Part shown: in pieces, positions 16,176-24,525 of the stretch | Numbering within the stretch: position 1 is the stretch's first letter | Layout: each line of letters begins with the position of its first letter | Assembly (NCBI RefSeq): GCF_030152825.1 | Contig: NZ_JASLIP010000057.1 | Coordinates: 1 to 49,467, forward strand | Length of the DNA: 49,467 bases | Source: Corynebacterium sp. | Lineage (GTDB): Bacteria > Actinomycetota > Actinomycetes > Mycobacteriales > Mycobacteriaceae | Direction of reading: 5' to 3' | Translations under genes and position numbers: made by a program | The notes under the pieces: model-generated | What the model saw: the letters and a program-made list of their open reading frames with translations, nothing else | What the model was told of the DNA's origin: nothing | Databases searched by the model: none

Positions 16176-17809
16176 CCACTAAGCAACAAGGCCGCCTCGC
16201 GCAGGCCGCAAACAACATCGATGAGCGCTACACCGCGTCTGGGGTAATCCGCCCGCAGATCAACAAGGTGTTCCCGACTCACTGGTCCTTCATGCTCGGT
16301 GAGATCGCGCTCTACTCCTTCATCATTCTGATCCTGTCGGGTGTTTACCTGACCCTGTTCTTCGACCCATCCATGTCGAAGGTCATTTACGACGGCGCCT
16401 ACGCACCGCTCAACGGTGTGGAGATGTCCGCCGCTTACCACACGGCTCTCGATATCACCTTCGAGGTGCGTGGCGGCCTGTTCATTCGCCAGGTCCACCA
16501 CTGGGCAGCACTGCTGTTCTCCGTGTCCATCATGGTTCACATGATGCGCATCTTCTTCACGGGTGCATTCCGCAAGCCACGTGAGGCCAACTGGGTTATC
16601 GGCTGCCTGCTTCTGCTGCTGTCGATCGCCGAGGGCTTCATGGGCTACTCCCTGCCGGACGACCTGCTCTCCGGTGTGGGTCTGCGAATCATGTCTGCAA
16701 TCGTGATCTCCCTGCCGATCATCGGCACCTGGATGCACTGGATCATGTTCGCCGGTGACTTCCCGGGCGACATCATCATCCCGCGCCTGTATATCGCGCA
16801 CGTGCTGCTGATTCCTGGCATCCTGCTGGCTCTGATCGCCGCTCACCTGGCTCTGGTCTGGTTCCAGAAGCACACCCAGTTCCCTGGACCGGGTCGCACC
16901 GAGAACAACGTTGTCGGTGTCCGAATCCTCCCGGTCTTCGGCGTCAAGGCTGCTTCCTTCGGCCTGATCACCTTCGGTGTCGTGGCACTGCTAGCCGGTG
17001 TCTTCCAGATTAACGGTATTTGGAACATTGGCCCGTACAACCCCTCCCAGGTCTCCGCTGGTTCCCAGCCGGACGTCTACATGCTGTGGACTGATGGTGC
17101 AGCCCGTGTCATGCCGGCATGGGAGCTGTACCTCGGTAACTACACCATCGCCTCTGTCTTCTGGGTTGCTCTGCTGCTCGGCCTGCTGGTCGCGCTGCTG
17201 GTCGCCTACCCGTGGATCGAGCAGAAGATGACCGGCGACACTGCACACCACAACCTGCTGCAGCGTCCGCGCGACGTCCCCGTCCGCACCGGCCTCGGCG
17301 TCATGGCGCTGGTCTTCTACGCCCTGCTGACCGTCTCTGGTGGTAACGACCACGTCGCTCACTTCTTCGACATCTCGCTGAACGTGATGACCTGGGTCGG
17401 CCGCATCGGTCTGATCGTGCTGCCTCCGATCGCGTACTTCGTCACCCACCGCATCTGCGTTGGTCTGCAGCGTCGCGACCGAGAGATCTTGGAGCACGGT
17501 ATCGAGACCGGTACCATCCGTCAGCTGCCGTCTGGCGAGTTCATCGAGGTCCACCAGCCGCTCGGTGGCGTCGACGAGCACGGCCACGCCATCCCGCTGG
17601 AGTACCAGGGCGCATACGTGCCGACCCAGCCGAACGACCTCGGTGCGGCTGGCAAGCCGGGCCGTGGTGGCTGGTTCAGCCCCGACTCCCCGGAGATCGC
17701 CGAGAAGGCCCAGGAGATCGAGCACCGCAACGCGCTGGAGCGCAAGCAGATGTTCGAGCGTCTCCAGGAGGCCAACCGTGCCGAGCTGGAGTCCCGCAAC
17801 GAGGACTAA
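16172..17809 (+). CDS. qcrB: Cytochrome b subunit of the bc1 complex
   Basis: A 545-residue membrane subunit carrying two b haems and the quinol sites. The eight-helix core contains the paired haem-ligand histidines and the PDDLL quinol-site motif (the equivalent of PEWY). A hydrophilic C-terminal extension of about 120 residues, rich in charged residues, is typical of actinobacteria. The ATG overlaps the qcrA stop by 4 nt. It is the last gene of the operon, followed by a very strong terminator. QcrB is the known target of Q203-type inhibitors in mycobacteria. Confidence 0.96.
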   Translation: MTTKQQGRLAQAANNIDERYTASGVIRPQINKVFPTHWSFMLGEIALYSFIILILSGVYLTLFFDPSMSKVIYDGAYAPLNGVEMSAAYHTALDITFEVRGGLFIRQVHHWAALLFSVSIMVHMMRIFFTGAFRKPREANWVIGCLLLLLSIAEGFMGYSLPDDLLSGVGLRIMSAIVISLPIIGTWMHWIMFAGDFPGDIIIPRLYIAHVLLIPGILLALIAAHLALVWFQKHTQFPGPGRTENNVVGVRILPVFGVKAASFGLITFGVVALLAGVFQINGIWNIGPYNPSQVSAGSQPDVYMLWTDGAARVMPAWELYLGNYTIASVFWVALLLGLLVALLVAYPWIEQKMTGDTAHHNLLQRPRDVPVRTGLGVMALVFYALLTVSGGNDHVAHFFDISLNVMTWVGRIGLIVLPPIAYFVTHRICVGLQRRDREILEHGIETGTIRQLPSGEFIEVHQPLGGVDEHGHAIPLEYQGAYVPTQPNDLGAAGKPGRGGWFSPDSPEIAEKAQEIEHRNALERKQMFERLQEANRAELESRNED

Positions 17810-17880
17810 ACGCCACAAGGCGCACAGCTCGCTTGAGTACCGGCGCTAGTTCCAACTGCCACTAGCCGCCGGGAAAGGCT

Positions 17881-17923
17881 AAGGGCGGGGCCCACGTAGT
17901 AAACGTGGGCCCCGCCCTTTCTT
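17881..17923 (+). terminator. ctaE-qcrCAB operon terminator
   Basis: A perfect 17-bp stem (17881-17897 with 17903-17919) around a 5-nt loop, followed by CTTT after the final TT of the stem. Confidence 0.95.
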
Positions 17924-18006
17924 TATGCCCTATTTAAAGCTTCCGCGGGGTCGGCCTGAGGCCGGCACGGCTGCCGAAGCACAAGAGGGGGTGCGGTGAA
18001 CGCCCA

Positions 18007-18657
18007 CTAACGCTGTGGGGGCTCTTGTGCGATTGTGTAGAGCCGATGGGTGAGGTCGAAGGTCGTGGCTGCGTCCTGCTTCGCCCGATGGGCAGGGGAG
18101 GAGGGCAACCCACAGTGCGCCGCGAGGTTCGCCAACGTATATCGCCCCACTGCCGCCCGGGGGATGAGCTCTCGAGCGGTCGCCGCCGTGCACAACGCCT
18201 GCGGGAGGCACTGGTCTTGCAAAGCCCGTGCCGCATCCGTGTGCCCCAGGCGAGCGTATTCCGCCGCGAGGAAGCCGACGTCGAACTTCACGTTGTGTCC
18301 CACGACCGTCCTATTCACTAGGTGGGGTAGGAGGTCCTGAGCGACCTCGGCAAAAGTGGGTGAGTTGGCGACATCATCGTCTCTAAGCCCGTTGATGTTG
18401 CTTGACTCCGCAGGAATGCTGCACTCGGGGTTGAGGAGGCAGTGGAACCTCCCGACAATGCTTCCATGCTCTACGGCCAGGACAGCGATCTCGATGACCC
18501 TATCTGTGCCAGGCTCCAGCCCGGTGGTTTCCAGGTCCACCACCGCACAGCGTTCCAACGCTGCTGCCAACGCTGCCTCAAGGCGTGGGCGCGGGTTCAC
18601 CGACGAGCCATCGTCACGATTGCCGCCGGGTTCGGTATTGGCCGGGGGAGTGCTCAT
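18007..18657 (-). CDS. DnaQ-like DEDDh 3'-5' exonuclease
   Basis: A 216-residue protein with the full DEDDh set: D41 and E43 (DLETT), D126 (GHNVKFD), and H190/D195 spaced H-x4-D. It resembles the epsilon proofreading domain and the exonuclease part of Rv2191-type proteins, but has no UvrC-like extension. The likely role is DNA repair or nucleotide turnover; the substrate is unknown. A TAGACT -10 box ends 8 nt before the ATG, suggesting a leaderless mRNA. A perfect TGTGA-N6-TCACA box lies 126 bp upstream. Confidence 0.88.
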   Translation of the reverse strand: MSTPPANTEPGGNRDDGSSVNPRPRLEAALAAALERCAVVDLETTGLEPGTDRVIEIAVLAVEHGSIVGRFHCLLNPECSIPAESSNINGLRDDDVANSPTFAEVAQDLLPHLVNRTVVGHNVKFDVGFLAAEYARLGHTDAARALQDQCLPQALCTAATARELIPRAAVGRYTLANLAAHCGLPSSPAHRAKQDAATTFDLTHRLYTIAQEPPQR

Positions 18658-18665
18658 AGCTAAGG

Positions 18666-18671
18666 AGTCTA
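18666..18671 (-). promoter_or_regulatory. -10 element placed for a leaderless mRNA
   Basis: Reads TAGACT on the minus strand, 8 nt before the ATG of the exonuclease gene. Confidence 0.55.
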
Positions 18672-18782
18672 GGCGCGTTCCCGGACAAGCCCCTTCTTTG
18701 CGTCAGTTGCAGGTGTTCGATGTCCAATTTTCTTCCCTCCAAACCGTGTTTCCAGCGCCACAAAGCAGGCGATCCGGAGGGG

Positions 18783-18798
18783 TGTGAGCAAGATCACA
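18783..18798. promoter_or_regulatory. CRP/FNR-type (GlxR-like) binding site
   Basis: TGTGAGCAAGATCACA matches the palindrome TGTGA-N6-TCACA at all ten conserved positions. In corynebacteria this is the motif of GlxR, the cAMP-binding CRP homologue. It lies 126 bp from the exonuclease start and 326 bp from the NlpC start. Confidence 0.75.
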
Positions 18799-18998
18799 TT
18801 ACTGGGATTTCGCCGCCATGCCTGCGGTGCTGGCGCTGGCGGTCGGGCGGTAGTGCAAATGCAAGAACGCAGGTAGCGGGCTTATTACGGTTTGGTAACT
18901 TTTACGTGTTCGCGGAGTGAAGTTCCCAGGTCCACGGCCGCGATTGGCATGAAATCAGAAGAATTTTCACAATTGTGGCCGTTTCGGTGGACAGGACT

Positions 18999-19027
18999 CG
19001 TGATCGTTTCGTAATCTTTCCGTGATC
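18999..19027 (+). promoter_or_regulatory. Three tandem heptamers at exact 11-bp period (candidate MtrA-type operator)
   Basis: CGTGATC (18999), CGTAATC (19010) and CGTGATC (19021) repeat every 11 bp, one helical turn. Direct repeats with this spacing are typical of OmpR-family response regulators. MtrA is known to control NlpC-type hydrolase genes in C. glutamicum. MtrA as the binder here is inference. Confidence 0.55.
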
Positions 19028-19123
19028 TTAAAGCAGAGGGCAACAGCCCCGCCGGCAAACATCCGGAGAAAAGAAACCGAATAAGAGCTCCCCTCAAGGG
19101 AGTAGTGAAAGGCGAGAATTTCT

Positions 19124-19750
19124 ATGGGTAAGCACCGTAAGCAGGGCAACACCGTCCGCAACGCAGTCGCATTCGCAGCAGCAGGCGCAGGCCTCGCAGC
19201 CCTGGCCCCGGCCACCGCTACCGCCGCGCCGGTCACCGTCCCGGACACCGACTTCTCTGTCGAGGCGCCGGACCACATCGCCAAGCAGGTGCAGCCGCAC
19301 ATCGATAACGCTCACCGCCAGGCAGTGAACGCAGGCCTCGTCAAGCAGGCTCAGGTTCCGACCAACGTCGCGAAGAAGGCAGCCCCCGCTAAGGCTTCTC
19401 ACGTCAGCATCGGCCAGAAGATTGCTGACCACGCCATGAGCAAGGTCGGCGCTCCGTACGCCTGGGGCGCTGCTGGCCCGAACGCTTTCGACTGCTCCGG
19501 CCTGACAAGCTGGGCCTACAAGCAGGTCGGCAAGAACATCCCGCGCACCTCCCAGTCCCAGGCCGGCGGTGGCAAGCCGGTCGCTATCAAGGATCTGCGC
19601 CCGGGTGACATCGTCTCCTACTACGGTGGCGCATCCCACGTGGCTATCTACATCGGCAACGGCAAGGTCGTCCACGCCGTCAACTCCGGCACCCCGGTTC
19701 AGGTCAACGACCTCAACTACATGCCGGTCAACAACGCAGTGCGCTTCTAA
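19124..19750 (+). CDS. Secreted NlpC/P60 peptidoglycan hydrolase
   Basis: A 208-residue exported protein. A Sec signal peptide covers about residues 1-36 (Lys/Arg start, Ala-rich core, ATATAAP cleavage region). A short linker leads to a C-terminal NlpC/P60 domain with catalytic C124 (DCSGL), H172 (SHVAIY) and H184 (VVHAV). It should cut stem peptides (D-Glu-mDAP bond) during daughter-cell separation. The ribosome site AAAGGCGAG precedes the ATG. It has its own terminator and a paralogue directly downstream. Confidence 0.93.
   Translation: MGKHRKQGNTVRNAVAFAAAGAGLAALAPATATAAPVTVPDTDFSVEAPDHIAKQVQPHIDNAHRQAVNAGLVKQAQVPTNVAKKAAPAKASHVSIGQKIADHAMSKVGAPYAWGAAGPNAFDCSGLTSWAYKQVGKNIPRTSQSQAGGGKPVAIKDLRPGDIVSYYGGASHVAIYIGNGKVVHAVNSGTPVQVNDLNYMPVNNAVRF
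19448..19750 (+). repeat. NlpC/P60 domain, tandem paralogue copy 1
   Basis: Encodes the C-terminal domain of the first NlpC gene. It shares long identical stretches with copy 2 in protein (GAPYxWGAxGPxAFDCSGL, IPRTSQ, PGDIV). Confidence 0.7.
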
Positions 19751-19771
19751 ACCTTCCAGCGCGCAGATCGA

Positions 19772-19805
19772 CCGCCGGAGTGGCCCAGAATGCGGCCTCC
19801 GGCGG
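19772..19805 (+). terminator. Terminator after the first NlpC gene
   Basis: CCGCCGGAG (19772-19780) pairs with CTCCGGCGG (19797-19805), followed by GTTTCTTGTTT. Confidence 0.85.
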
Positions 19806-19908
19806 GTTTCTTGTTTCCTTCAGTTAACTCTTGTGACAAACGAGGTGTGGCGTTACTGCGCTGCAGCTCAGCCCTCCGAAATGGCTACTCATTGCGAGCC
19901 AACTGTGG

Positions 19909-19914
19909 CATAAT
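19909..19914 (+). promoter_or_regulatory. Candidate -10 of the second NlpC gene
   Basis: CATAAT preceded by TGTGG. It is centred within the CCAACT...AGTTGG inverted repeat, which could be an operator. Confidence 0.4.
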
Positions 19915-20087
19915 CACAAGTTGGTTGTTACGCCGGGTAGCGGTCCACCGTCGCGGGTTTCATTCCAGGTCACCACGGCTTGAATCACACCCCTGATCGC
20001 CCGGCTCATGGCCGTGACAACCCCGTCAACGGCCCTCACATCCGCTCCCACACTGTGGCTCCTCGAAGCAAAGGTTTGGAAAAAATC

Positions 20088-21269
20088 TTGTCTAAGCAGA
20101 AAATCACCCTCGGGACTAGTGTTTGCGCTGCTGTACTCACCGCCGCAACGATCCTGCCGACCACGCCAATCGCGCAGGCGGACCCCGCCGCGTCGACCCG
20201 AGACAACGGGGTCAACCAGGCGGACACCAAGAAGGACAAGAAAAAGCTGAGCGAGTTCGACGCCACCCAGGCTGATGTCGACAGTTTGCTCAAGAGCCCC
20301 GCGCCGAAGGACGTCGACGGTCTGATCAAGCGCCTCGAGAAGATCTCCCGCACCGCGGCGGTCACCAGCGATCTCGTGGAATCCACCAAGGGTCGCATCG
20401 CCAAGCAGAACGAGGCCCTAGACAAGGCCGACCGCGACGTCCGCGCCGCCAAGGCCCAGCTTGACAAGACCCAGAAGAAGGTCGACGCGTCCCGCACCTC
20501 CGTCTCTGAGATGTCCCGCTCCGCCTACCGTGGCGCCAGCGTCGACCCGGTCTCCGCGATCGCCGGAGCATCCGGCCCGGCCGCAGCCATGGACCGCTCT
20601 GCCTACCTCACCGCCCTGACCCGCGACGCGCAGTCCCGTATGGACGCGGTCACCCAGGACCAGCAGGACGCCCACGCCGCCCGCTCCAAGGCACTGCGCA
20701 CCAAGGCCCAGGCCGACCACCGTCTCAACGAGCTGCGCTACCAGGAGAAGAAGCTCAACGAGCGCACCGAGGACCTGGACCGGCTCAAGGCCGAGGTCAA
20801 GACCATCGTTGATGGCTTCTCCCCGGAGGACCGCCGCCGCTGGGTCGACCGCAACGGCCCCATCGACGTCGACGTCGACGAGTTCCTCGGCAAGCTGAAG
20901 AAGTCCGCCGGCGGTGCCGCGAAGGGCAACTACGCCGGCGCCGTCGCCGCGGCGATGAGCAAGCTCGGCGCCCCGTACAGCTGGGGAGCCACCGGTCCGG
21001 ACGCCTTCGACTGCTCCGGCCTGATGCTCTGGGCCTACCAGCAGATCGGCAAGTCCATCCCGCGCACCTCCCAGGCCCAGCTCTCCGGCGGCCAGAGCGT
21101 GAGCACCTCCGACCTCCAGCCGGGTGATATCGTCGCCTACTACCCAGGTGCGACCCACGTGGGCATGTACATCGGCGACGGCCAGCTCGTCCACGCCTCC
21201 GACTACGGCATCCCGGTTCAGGTTGTTCCGGTCGATTCCATGCCGATCGTCGGCGCCGTCCGCTACTAG
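20088..21269 (+). CDS. Secreted coiled-coil NlpC/P60 hydrolase (RipA-like)
   Basis: An exported hydrolase of 393 residues if it starts at the TTG at 20088. In-frame GTG 20055 and TTG 19980 are also open; TTG 20088 is preferred because it puts Lys residues directly before the signal core, but its ribosome site is weak. The signal peptide ends near IAQADPA. Residues about 45-255 form a long charged coiled coil, like the autoinhibitory N-domain of RipA. The NlpC/P60 domain has C309, H357 and H369. It is a tandem paralogue of the preceding gene. It should act in septum splitting. Confidence 0.9.
   Translation: MSKQKITLGTSVCAAVLTAATILPTTPIAQADPAASTRDNGVNQADTKKDKKKLSEFDATQADVDSLLKSPAPKDVDGLIKRLEKISRTAAVTSDLVESTKGRIAKQNEALDKADRDVRAAKAQLDKTQKKVDASRTSVSEMSRSAYRGASVDPVSAIAGASGPAAAMDRSAYLTALTRDAQSRMDAVTQDQQDAHAARSKALRTKAQADHRLNELRYQEKKLNERTEDLDRLKAEVKTIVDGFSPEDRRRWVDRNGPIDVDVDEFLGKLKKSAGGAAKGNYAGAVAAAMSKLGAPYSWGATGPDAFDCSGLMLWAYQQIGKSIPRTSQAQLSGGQSVSTSDLQPGDIVAYYPGATHVGMYIGDGQLVHASDYGIPVQVVPVDSMPIVGAVRY
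20958..21269 (+). repeat. NlpC/P60 domain, tandem paralogue copy 2
   Basis: Encodes the C-terminal domain of the second NlpC gene, alignable end to end with copy 1. Confidence 0.7.
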
Positions 21270-21284
21270 TAGGTCCCACCCGGC

Positions 21285-22526
21285 GTGCCGGAGCAGCAGA
21301 ACAACGGCGTCCCAGCCCCGCGGGTCCTCGTCGTCACCAACGACTTCCCACCGACCCTCGGGGGCATCCAGACCTATATTCGCGACTACCTAAACGCGCT
21401 GGTCACCCACGCCGGGATCCCCGCGGAGAACATCGTGGTCTTCGCCTCCACCCAGGACGCCGACGCGGCCGCCGAGTTCGACGCGGCCGTCGACTACCGC
21501 GTCGTGCGGTGGTCCCGGAAGATCATGCTGCCCACCCCGCGGGTCGCCCGCCGCATGCGGCAGCTCATCCGCGAATACCGCATCGATACCGTGTGGTTCG
21601 GTGCAGCAGCCCCGCTCGCTGCGATGGCGCCCAGCGCCCGGGCCGCCGGGGCAACGCGGGTGGTGGCCTCCACCCACGGCCACGAGGTCGGCTGGTCCAT
21701 GTTCCCCGGCACCCGGGCGGTGCTCCGCTATATCGGCCGGAACGTGGACACGCTCACCTTCGTCTCCCGCTACGTGCGCGGGCGCATCACCGGGGTCTTC
21801 GGCCCCGATGTGGCGTGGGAACCCATGCCCGGCGGGGTGGACGCCGCAAGCTTCACCCCCGATGAGCAGGTCCGGCAACGCCTCCGCCACCGCGTGGGCG
21901 TTGAGGATAAGAAGGTCATCGTCGCGGTCAGCCGGGTGGTCCCCCGGAAAGGGCAGGACACCCTCGTGGCGGCGATGCCGCAGGTCCTGCGAGAAGTTCC
22001 GGACGCCCACCTCGTGATCGTCGGCCCCGGTGATTACGCGGAGAAACTCCAACGGCGTACCGAGGAACTCCGCGTCGCCCAGCACGTGACCTTCACCGGG
22101 CCGGTGCAACCAGAAGACCTCGCCGGCTACTACAGCCTCGGGGATGTCTTCGCCCTGCCCGTGCGCACCCAGGGCGGTGGGCTCTCCGTCGAGGGACTGG
22201 GCATCGTCTTCCTTGAAGCGCAAGCCGCAGGGAGGGCCACCGTGGCCGGCAACGGCGGGGGAGCACCCGAAACTGTCATCGATGGGGTCACCGGCGAGAT
22301 CGTGGACGGGCGTGACGCCGTCGCCGTCGCCACCTGCCTCAGCAGCCTCCTCAAAAACCCGGAACACGCCGCAGACCTGGCGGCAGCTGGGCAAAGGCGC
22401 GTCGCGGAGGCCTGGGACTGGCGCGTTCTCGCCCAACAACTGGAGTACGTCCTGCGGGGCGACCAGCAGCCACGGCGGCGCACGCCACCCCGCCACAGTT
22501 GGAATTCCCCGGTCAATAAGAAGTAA
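21285..22526 (+). CDS. pimB: Phosphatidylinositol mannoside mannosyltransferase PimB'
   Basis: A GT4-family, GT-B-fold glycosyltransferase of 413 residues. It uses GDP-mannose to add the second mannose to PIM1 on the cytoplasmic face, giving PIM2, the base of lipomannan. The N-domain has the GGIQTY loop that binds the acceptor phosphate. The C-domain has the VSRVVPRKGQD element and the E-x7-E type EGLGIVFLEAQAAG motif. The GTG start lies 15 nt after the NlpC stop, with no clear ribosome site, so translation may be coupled. Synteny with NlpC genes matches C. glutamicum and Rv2188c. Confidence 0.92.
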   Translation: MPEQQNNGVPAPRVLVVTNDFPPTLGGIQTYIRDYLNALVTHAGIPAENIVVFASTQDADAAAEFDAAVDYRVVRWSRKIMLPTPRVARRMRQLIREYRIDTVWFGAAAPLAAMAPSARAAGATRVVASTHGHEVGWSMFPGTRAVLRYIGRNVDTLTFVSRYVRGRITGVFGPDVAWEPMPGGVDAASFTPDEQVRQRLRHRVGVEDKKVIVAVSRVVPRKGQDTLVAAMPQVLREVPDAHLVIVGPGDYAEKLQRRTEELRVAQHVTFTGPVQPEDLAGYYSLGDVFALPVRTQGGGLSVEGLGIVFLEAQAAGRATVAGNGGGAPETVIDGVTGEIVDGRDAVAVATCLSSLLKNPEHAADLAAAGQRRVAEAWDWRVLAQQLEYVLRGDQQPRRRTPPRHSWNSPVNKK

Positions 22527-22602
22527 GTTCTATAAAGACCTCAACTCGCCAGCCGCGGGGCACAACTGCGGCAATCTCAACCGAGGGGCGAGAACCACGG
22601 CG

Positions 22603-22629
22603 AATACCGGTGCTGCGAGCACCGGTATT
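22603..22629 (+). repeat. Perfect 12-bp hairpin before the ROK kinase
   Basis: AATACCGGTGCT and AGCACCGGTATT flank a GCG loop, ending 17 nt before the kinase ribosome site. No U tract follows, so it may be an mRNA stabiliser, an attenuator or a weak terminator after pimB. Confidence 0.65.
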
Positions 22630-22657
22630 TCCACGCCTGAATCGAGAAAGGTTGCCG

Positions 22658-23638
22658 GTGCACAACCAGGAAGCACCAGCTGAACACCCACAGCTGACGA
22701 TCGGTATGGACATCGGGGGCACGAACCTCCGCGCGGCGGTTATCGACGCCGACGGCACGATCGTCGACCTCGAGAAACTCCCCACCCCATCCGAAGCCCC
22801 GGCGCTGGAAGACACCATCGTCCGCGTCGTCGACACGCTGCGCGCCCGCCACCCGCAGGTCGCCGCGGTCGGCCTCGCGATCGCAGGCTTCCTGGCCCCA
22901 GACCTGCGCACCGTCCGTTTCGCGCCCCACCTGCCCTGGGAGGACGTCGACGTCGTCGCCCGACTCGAAAACCGCATCAAGCTGCCCATCGTCGTGGAAC
23001 ACGACGCGAACGCCGCCGCCATCGGGGAGCATCACCGTGGCGCGGCACAGGGGGTCGGCACGTGGACGCTGTTCGCCATCGGAACCGGGGTGGGCGGCGC
23101 GCTCATGCACAATGGCGAGCTGTACCGGGGCTCCTTCGGCACCGCGCCCGAGTTCGGCCACATCACGGTGGTGCCCGGCGGGCGGACCTGCCCCTGCGGC
23201 AAGCGAGGCTGCCTGGAGCGCTACTGCTCCGGCTCCGCGCTGCAGCTGGCCGCCCATGACCGCATCGCGGAGCGGGCCTACCCGGAATCCGTGCTCTTCA
23301 CCCGCTTCCACCGGCAACCGGAGGAGATCTCCGGCCGCCACATCGTCAAGGCTGCCCGCGATGGGGACAAGCTCGGCCTCGAGATCCTCCGGGACGCCGG
23401 GGAGTGGCTTGGCCGTGGCCTGGCGATGGTGCAGGACATCCTGGACCCAGAGCTCATCGTCCTCGGCGGGGGAGTGAGCGCCGACGCTGACCTCTTCTTG
23501 GACACTGCCCGGGCAGAGATGGCGAAAAACATCGTCGGCCAAGGTCGCCGGCCCCTAGCCCGCGTCGTTCCTGCGGAACTGGGTGGGGACGCCGGTATGA
23601 TTGGCGTGGCTCTACTCGCAGCGCAGGCGCTGGATTAA
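22658..23638 (+). CDS. glk: ROK-family glucokinase
   Basis: A 326-residue sugar kinase, probably ATP-dependent glucokinase. The phosphate-binding DIGGTN lies at about residues 18-23, with the catalytic EHDANAA region and the ROK zinc motif CPCGKRGCLE. The GTG at 22658 is chosen because GAAAGG ends 6 nt upstream; in-frame codons further upstream lie within the hairpin. The neighbourhood matches the glk locus of C. glutamicum. ROK proteins can also phosphorylate other hexoses, and polyphosphate use is not excluded. Confidence 0.87.
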   Translation: MHNQEAPAEHPQLTIGMDIGGTNLRAAVIDADGTIVDLEKLPTPSEAPALEDTIVRVVDTLRARHPQVAAVGLAIAGFLAPDLRTVRFAPHLPWEDVDVVARLENRIKLPIVVEHDANAAAIGEHHRGAAQGVGTWTLFAIGTGVGGALMHNGELYRGSFGTAPEFGHITVVPGGRTCPCGKRGCLERYCSGSALQLAAHDRIAERAYPESVLFTRFHRQPEEISGRHIVKAARDGDKLGLEILRDAGEWLGRGLAMVQDILDPELIVLGGGVSADADLFLDTARAEMAKNIVGQGRRPLARVVPAELGGDAGMIGVALLAAQALD

Positions 23639-23739
23639 AGAACTTATAGCTCCGGGCCAGCCCCAGCTCGCGGCGTGCAGCCAATCACGATCGGGGCATC
23701 GATGCTCGAGGCGAACTCTAGGAAGGCAAGACTTTTCCA

Positions 23740-24483
23740 ATGCGGAACCGGACTTACTGGTGGTTGAAGCACGTCTTCATCGGTCCGTGGCTGTGGATCT
23801 ACAACCGGCCATTCACCCGCGGGCTGGATAAGCCCCCAGCGGACGGGCCGGTGATCTTCGCCTCCAACCACCTCGCTGTGATGGACTCCTTCTACTTCCC
23901 GCTGGTGAACAAGCGCCAGCTGACCTTCCTGGCGAAGAAGGAATACTTCACCACCCCAGGGGTGGTCGGCGCGATCCAGCGCTGGTTCTTCTCCTCGGTG
24001 GGGCAGGTTCCGATCGACCGCGCCGACAAGGGCTCCCAGGAGGCCGCTCTGCAGACCGCGCTGCGGGTGTTGGAGAAGGGGGACGCGCTGGGCATGTACC
24101 CGGAGGGCACCCGCTCGCCGGATGGCCGCCTCTACCGCGGCAAGACCGGCATGGCCCGCATCGCGCTGGAGTCCGGCGTGAAGGTCTACCCAGTGGCGAT
24201 GATCAACACGAATAAGGTCAACCCGATCGGCTCCTGGATCCCGCGGCCCTACCGCTGCGGCGTGATCGTGGGCGATCCGATCGACCCGGCCGATTTCAAG
24301 GACGCTGGGGATGACTATCAGCAGGCCCGTGCGCTGACTGACCGTGTGATGGAGGAGCTCGCCAAGCTCAGCGGCCAGGAGTACGTGAAGGATTTCTACG
24401 CCGCGGAGGTGAAAAACTCCCTCGCTGCAGGTCAGGGCTACCCGGAGGGTTCCGCTCCCGGCGAGGGCGTGGTGTACTCTTAA
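23740..24483 (+). CDS. 1-acyl-glycerol-3-phosphate acyltransferase (PlsC family)
   Basis: A 247-residue membrane-associated acyltransferase that makes phosphatidic acid or a related acylated lipid. The HX4D motif is H44-D49 (NHLAVMD) and the PEGTR motif is at 121-125. A short N-terminal hydrophobic segment anchors it. Its place after pimB' and glk fits envelope lipid synthesis. Other PlsC-like proteins acylate PIMs or other lipids, so the acceptor is not certain. Confidence 0.9.
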   Translation: MRNRTYWWLKHVFIGPWLWIYNRPFTRGLDKPPADGPVIFASNHLAVMDSFYFPLVNKRQLTFLAKKEYFTTPGVVGAIQRWFFSSVGQVPIDRADKGSQEAALQTALRVLEKGDALGMYPEGTRSPDGRLYRGKTGMARIALESGVKVYPVAMINTNKVNPIGSWIPRPYRCGVIVGDPIDPADFKDAGDDYQQARALTDRVMEELAKLSGQEYVKDFYAAEVKNSLAAGQGYPEGSAPGEGVVYS

Positions 24484-24525
24484 AAAACGTTAAGAAGTCG
24501 CGCTTCGAACAGGGGCTTGCCGGCC

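Larger units (their letters stand above)
18658..19123. other. Divergent regulatory region exonuclease / NlpC (466 bp)
   Basis: No gene is seen. It contains a perfect TGTGA-N6-TCACA box (18783-18798), an 11-bp-period series of GTrAC/GTGtt-like units (18895, 18906, 18917), a CACAATTGTG palindrome (18968-18977), three direct CGTrATC repeats at 11-bp spacing (18999-19027), and a structured stretch just before the NlpC ribosome site. Confidence 0.7.
19751..20087. other. Intergenic region between the two NlpC genes (337 bp)
   Basis: It holds the terminator of the first gene, then a -10-like CATAAT (19909-19914) inside an inverted repeat, CCAACT (19899-19904) with AGTTGG (19919-19924). If transcription starts near 19921, the next gene has a leader of about 165 nt. 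No gene is seen. Confidence 0.55.
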
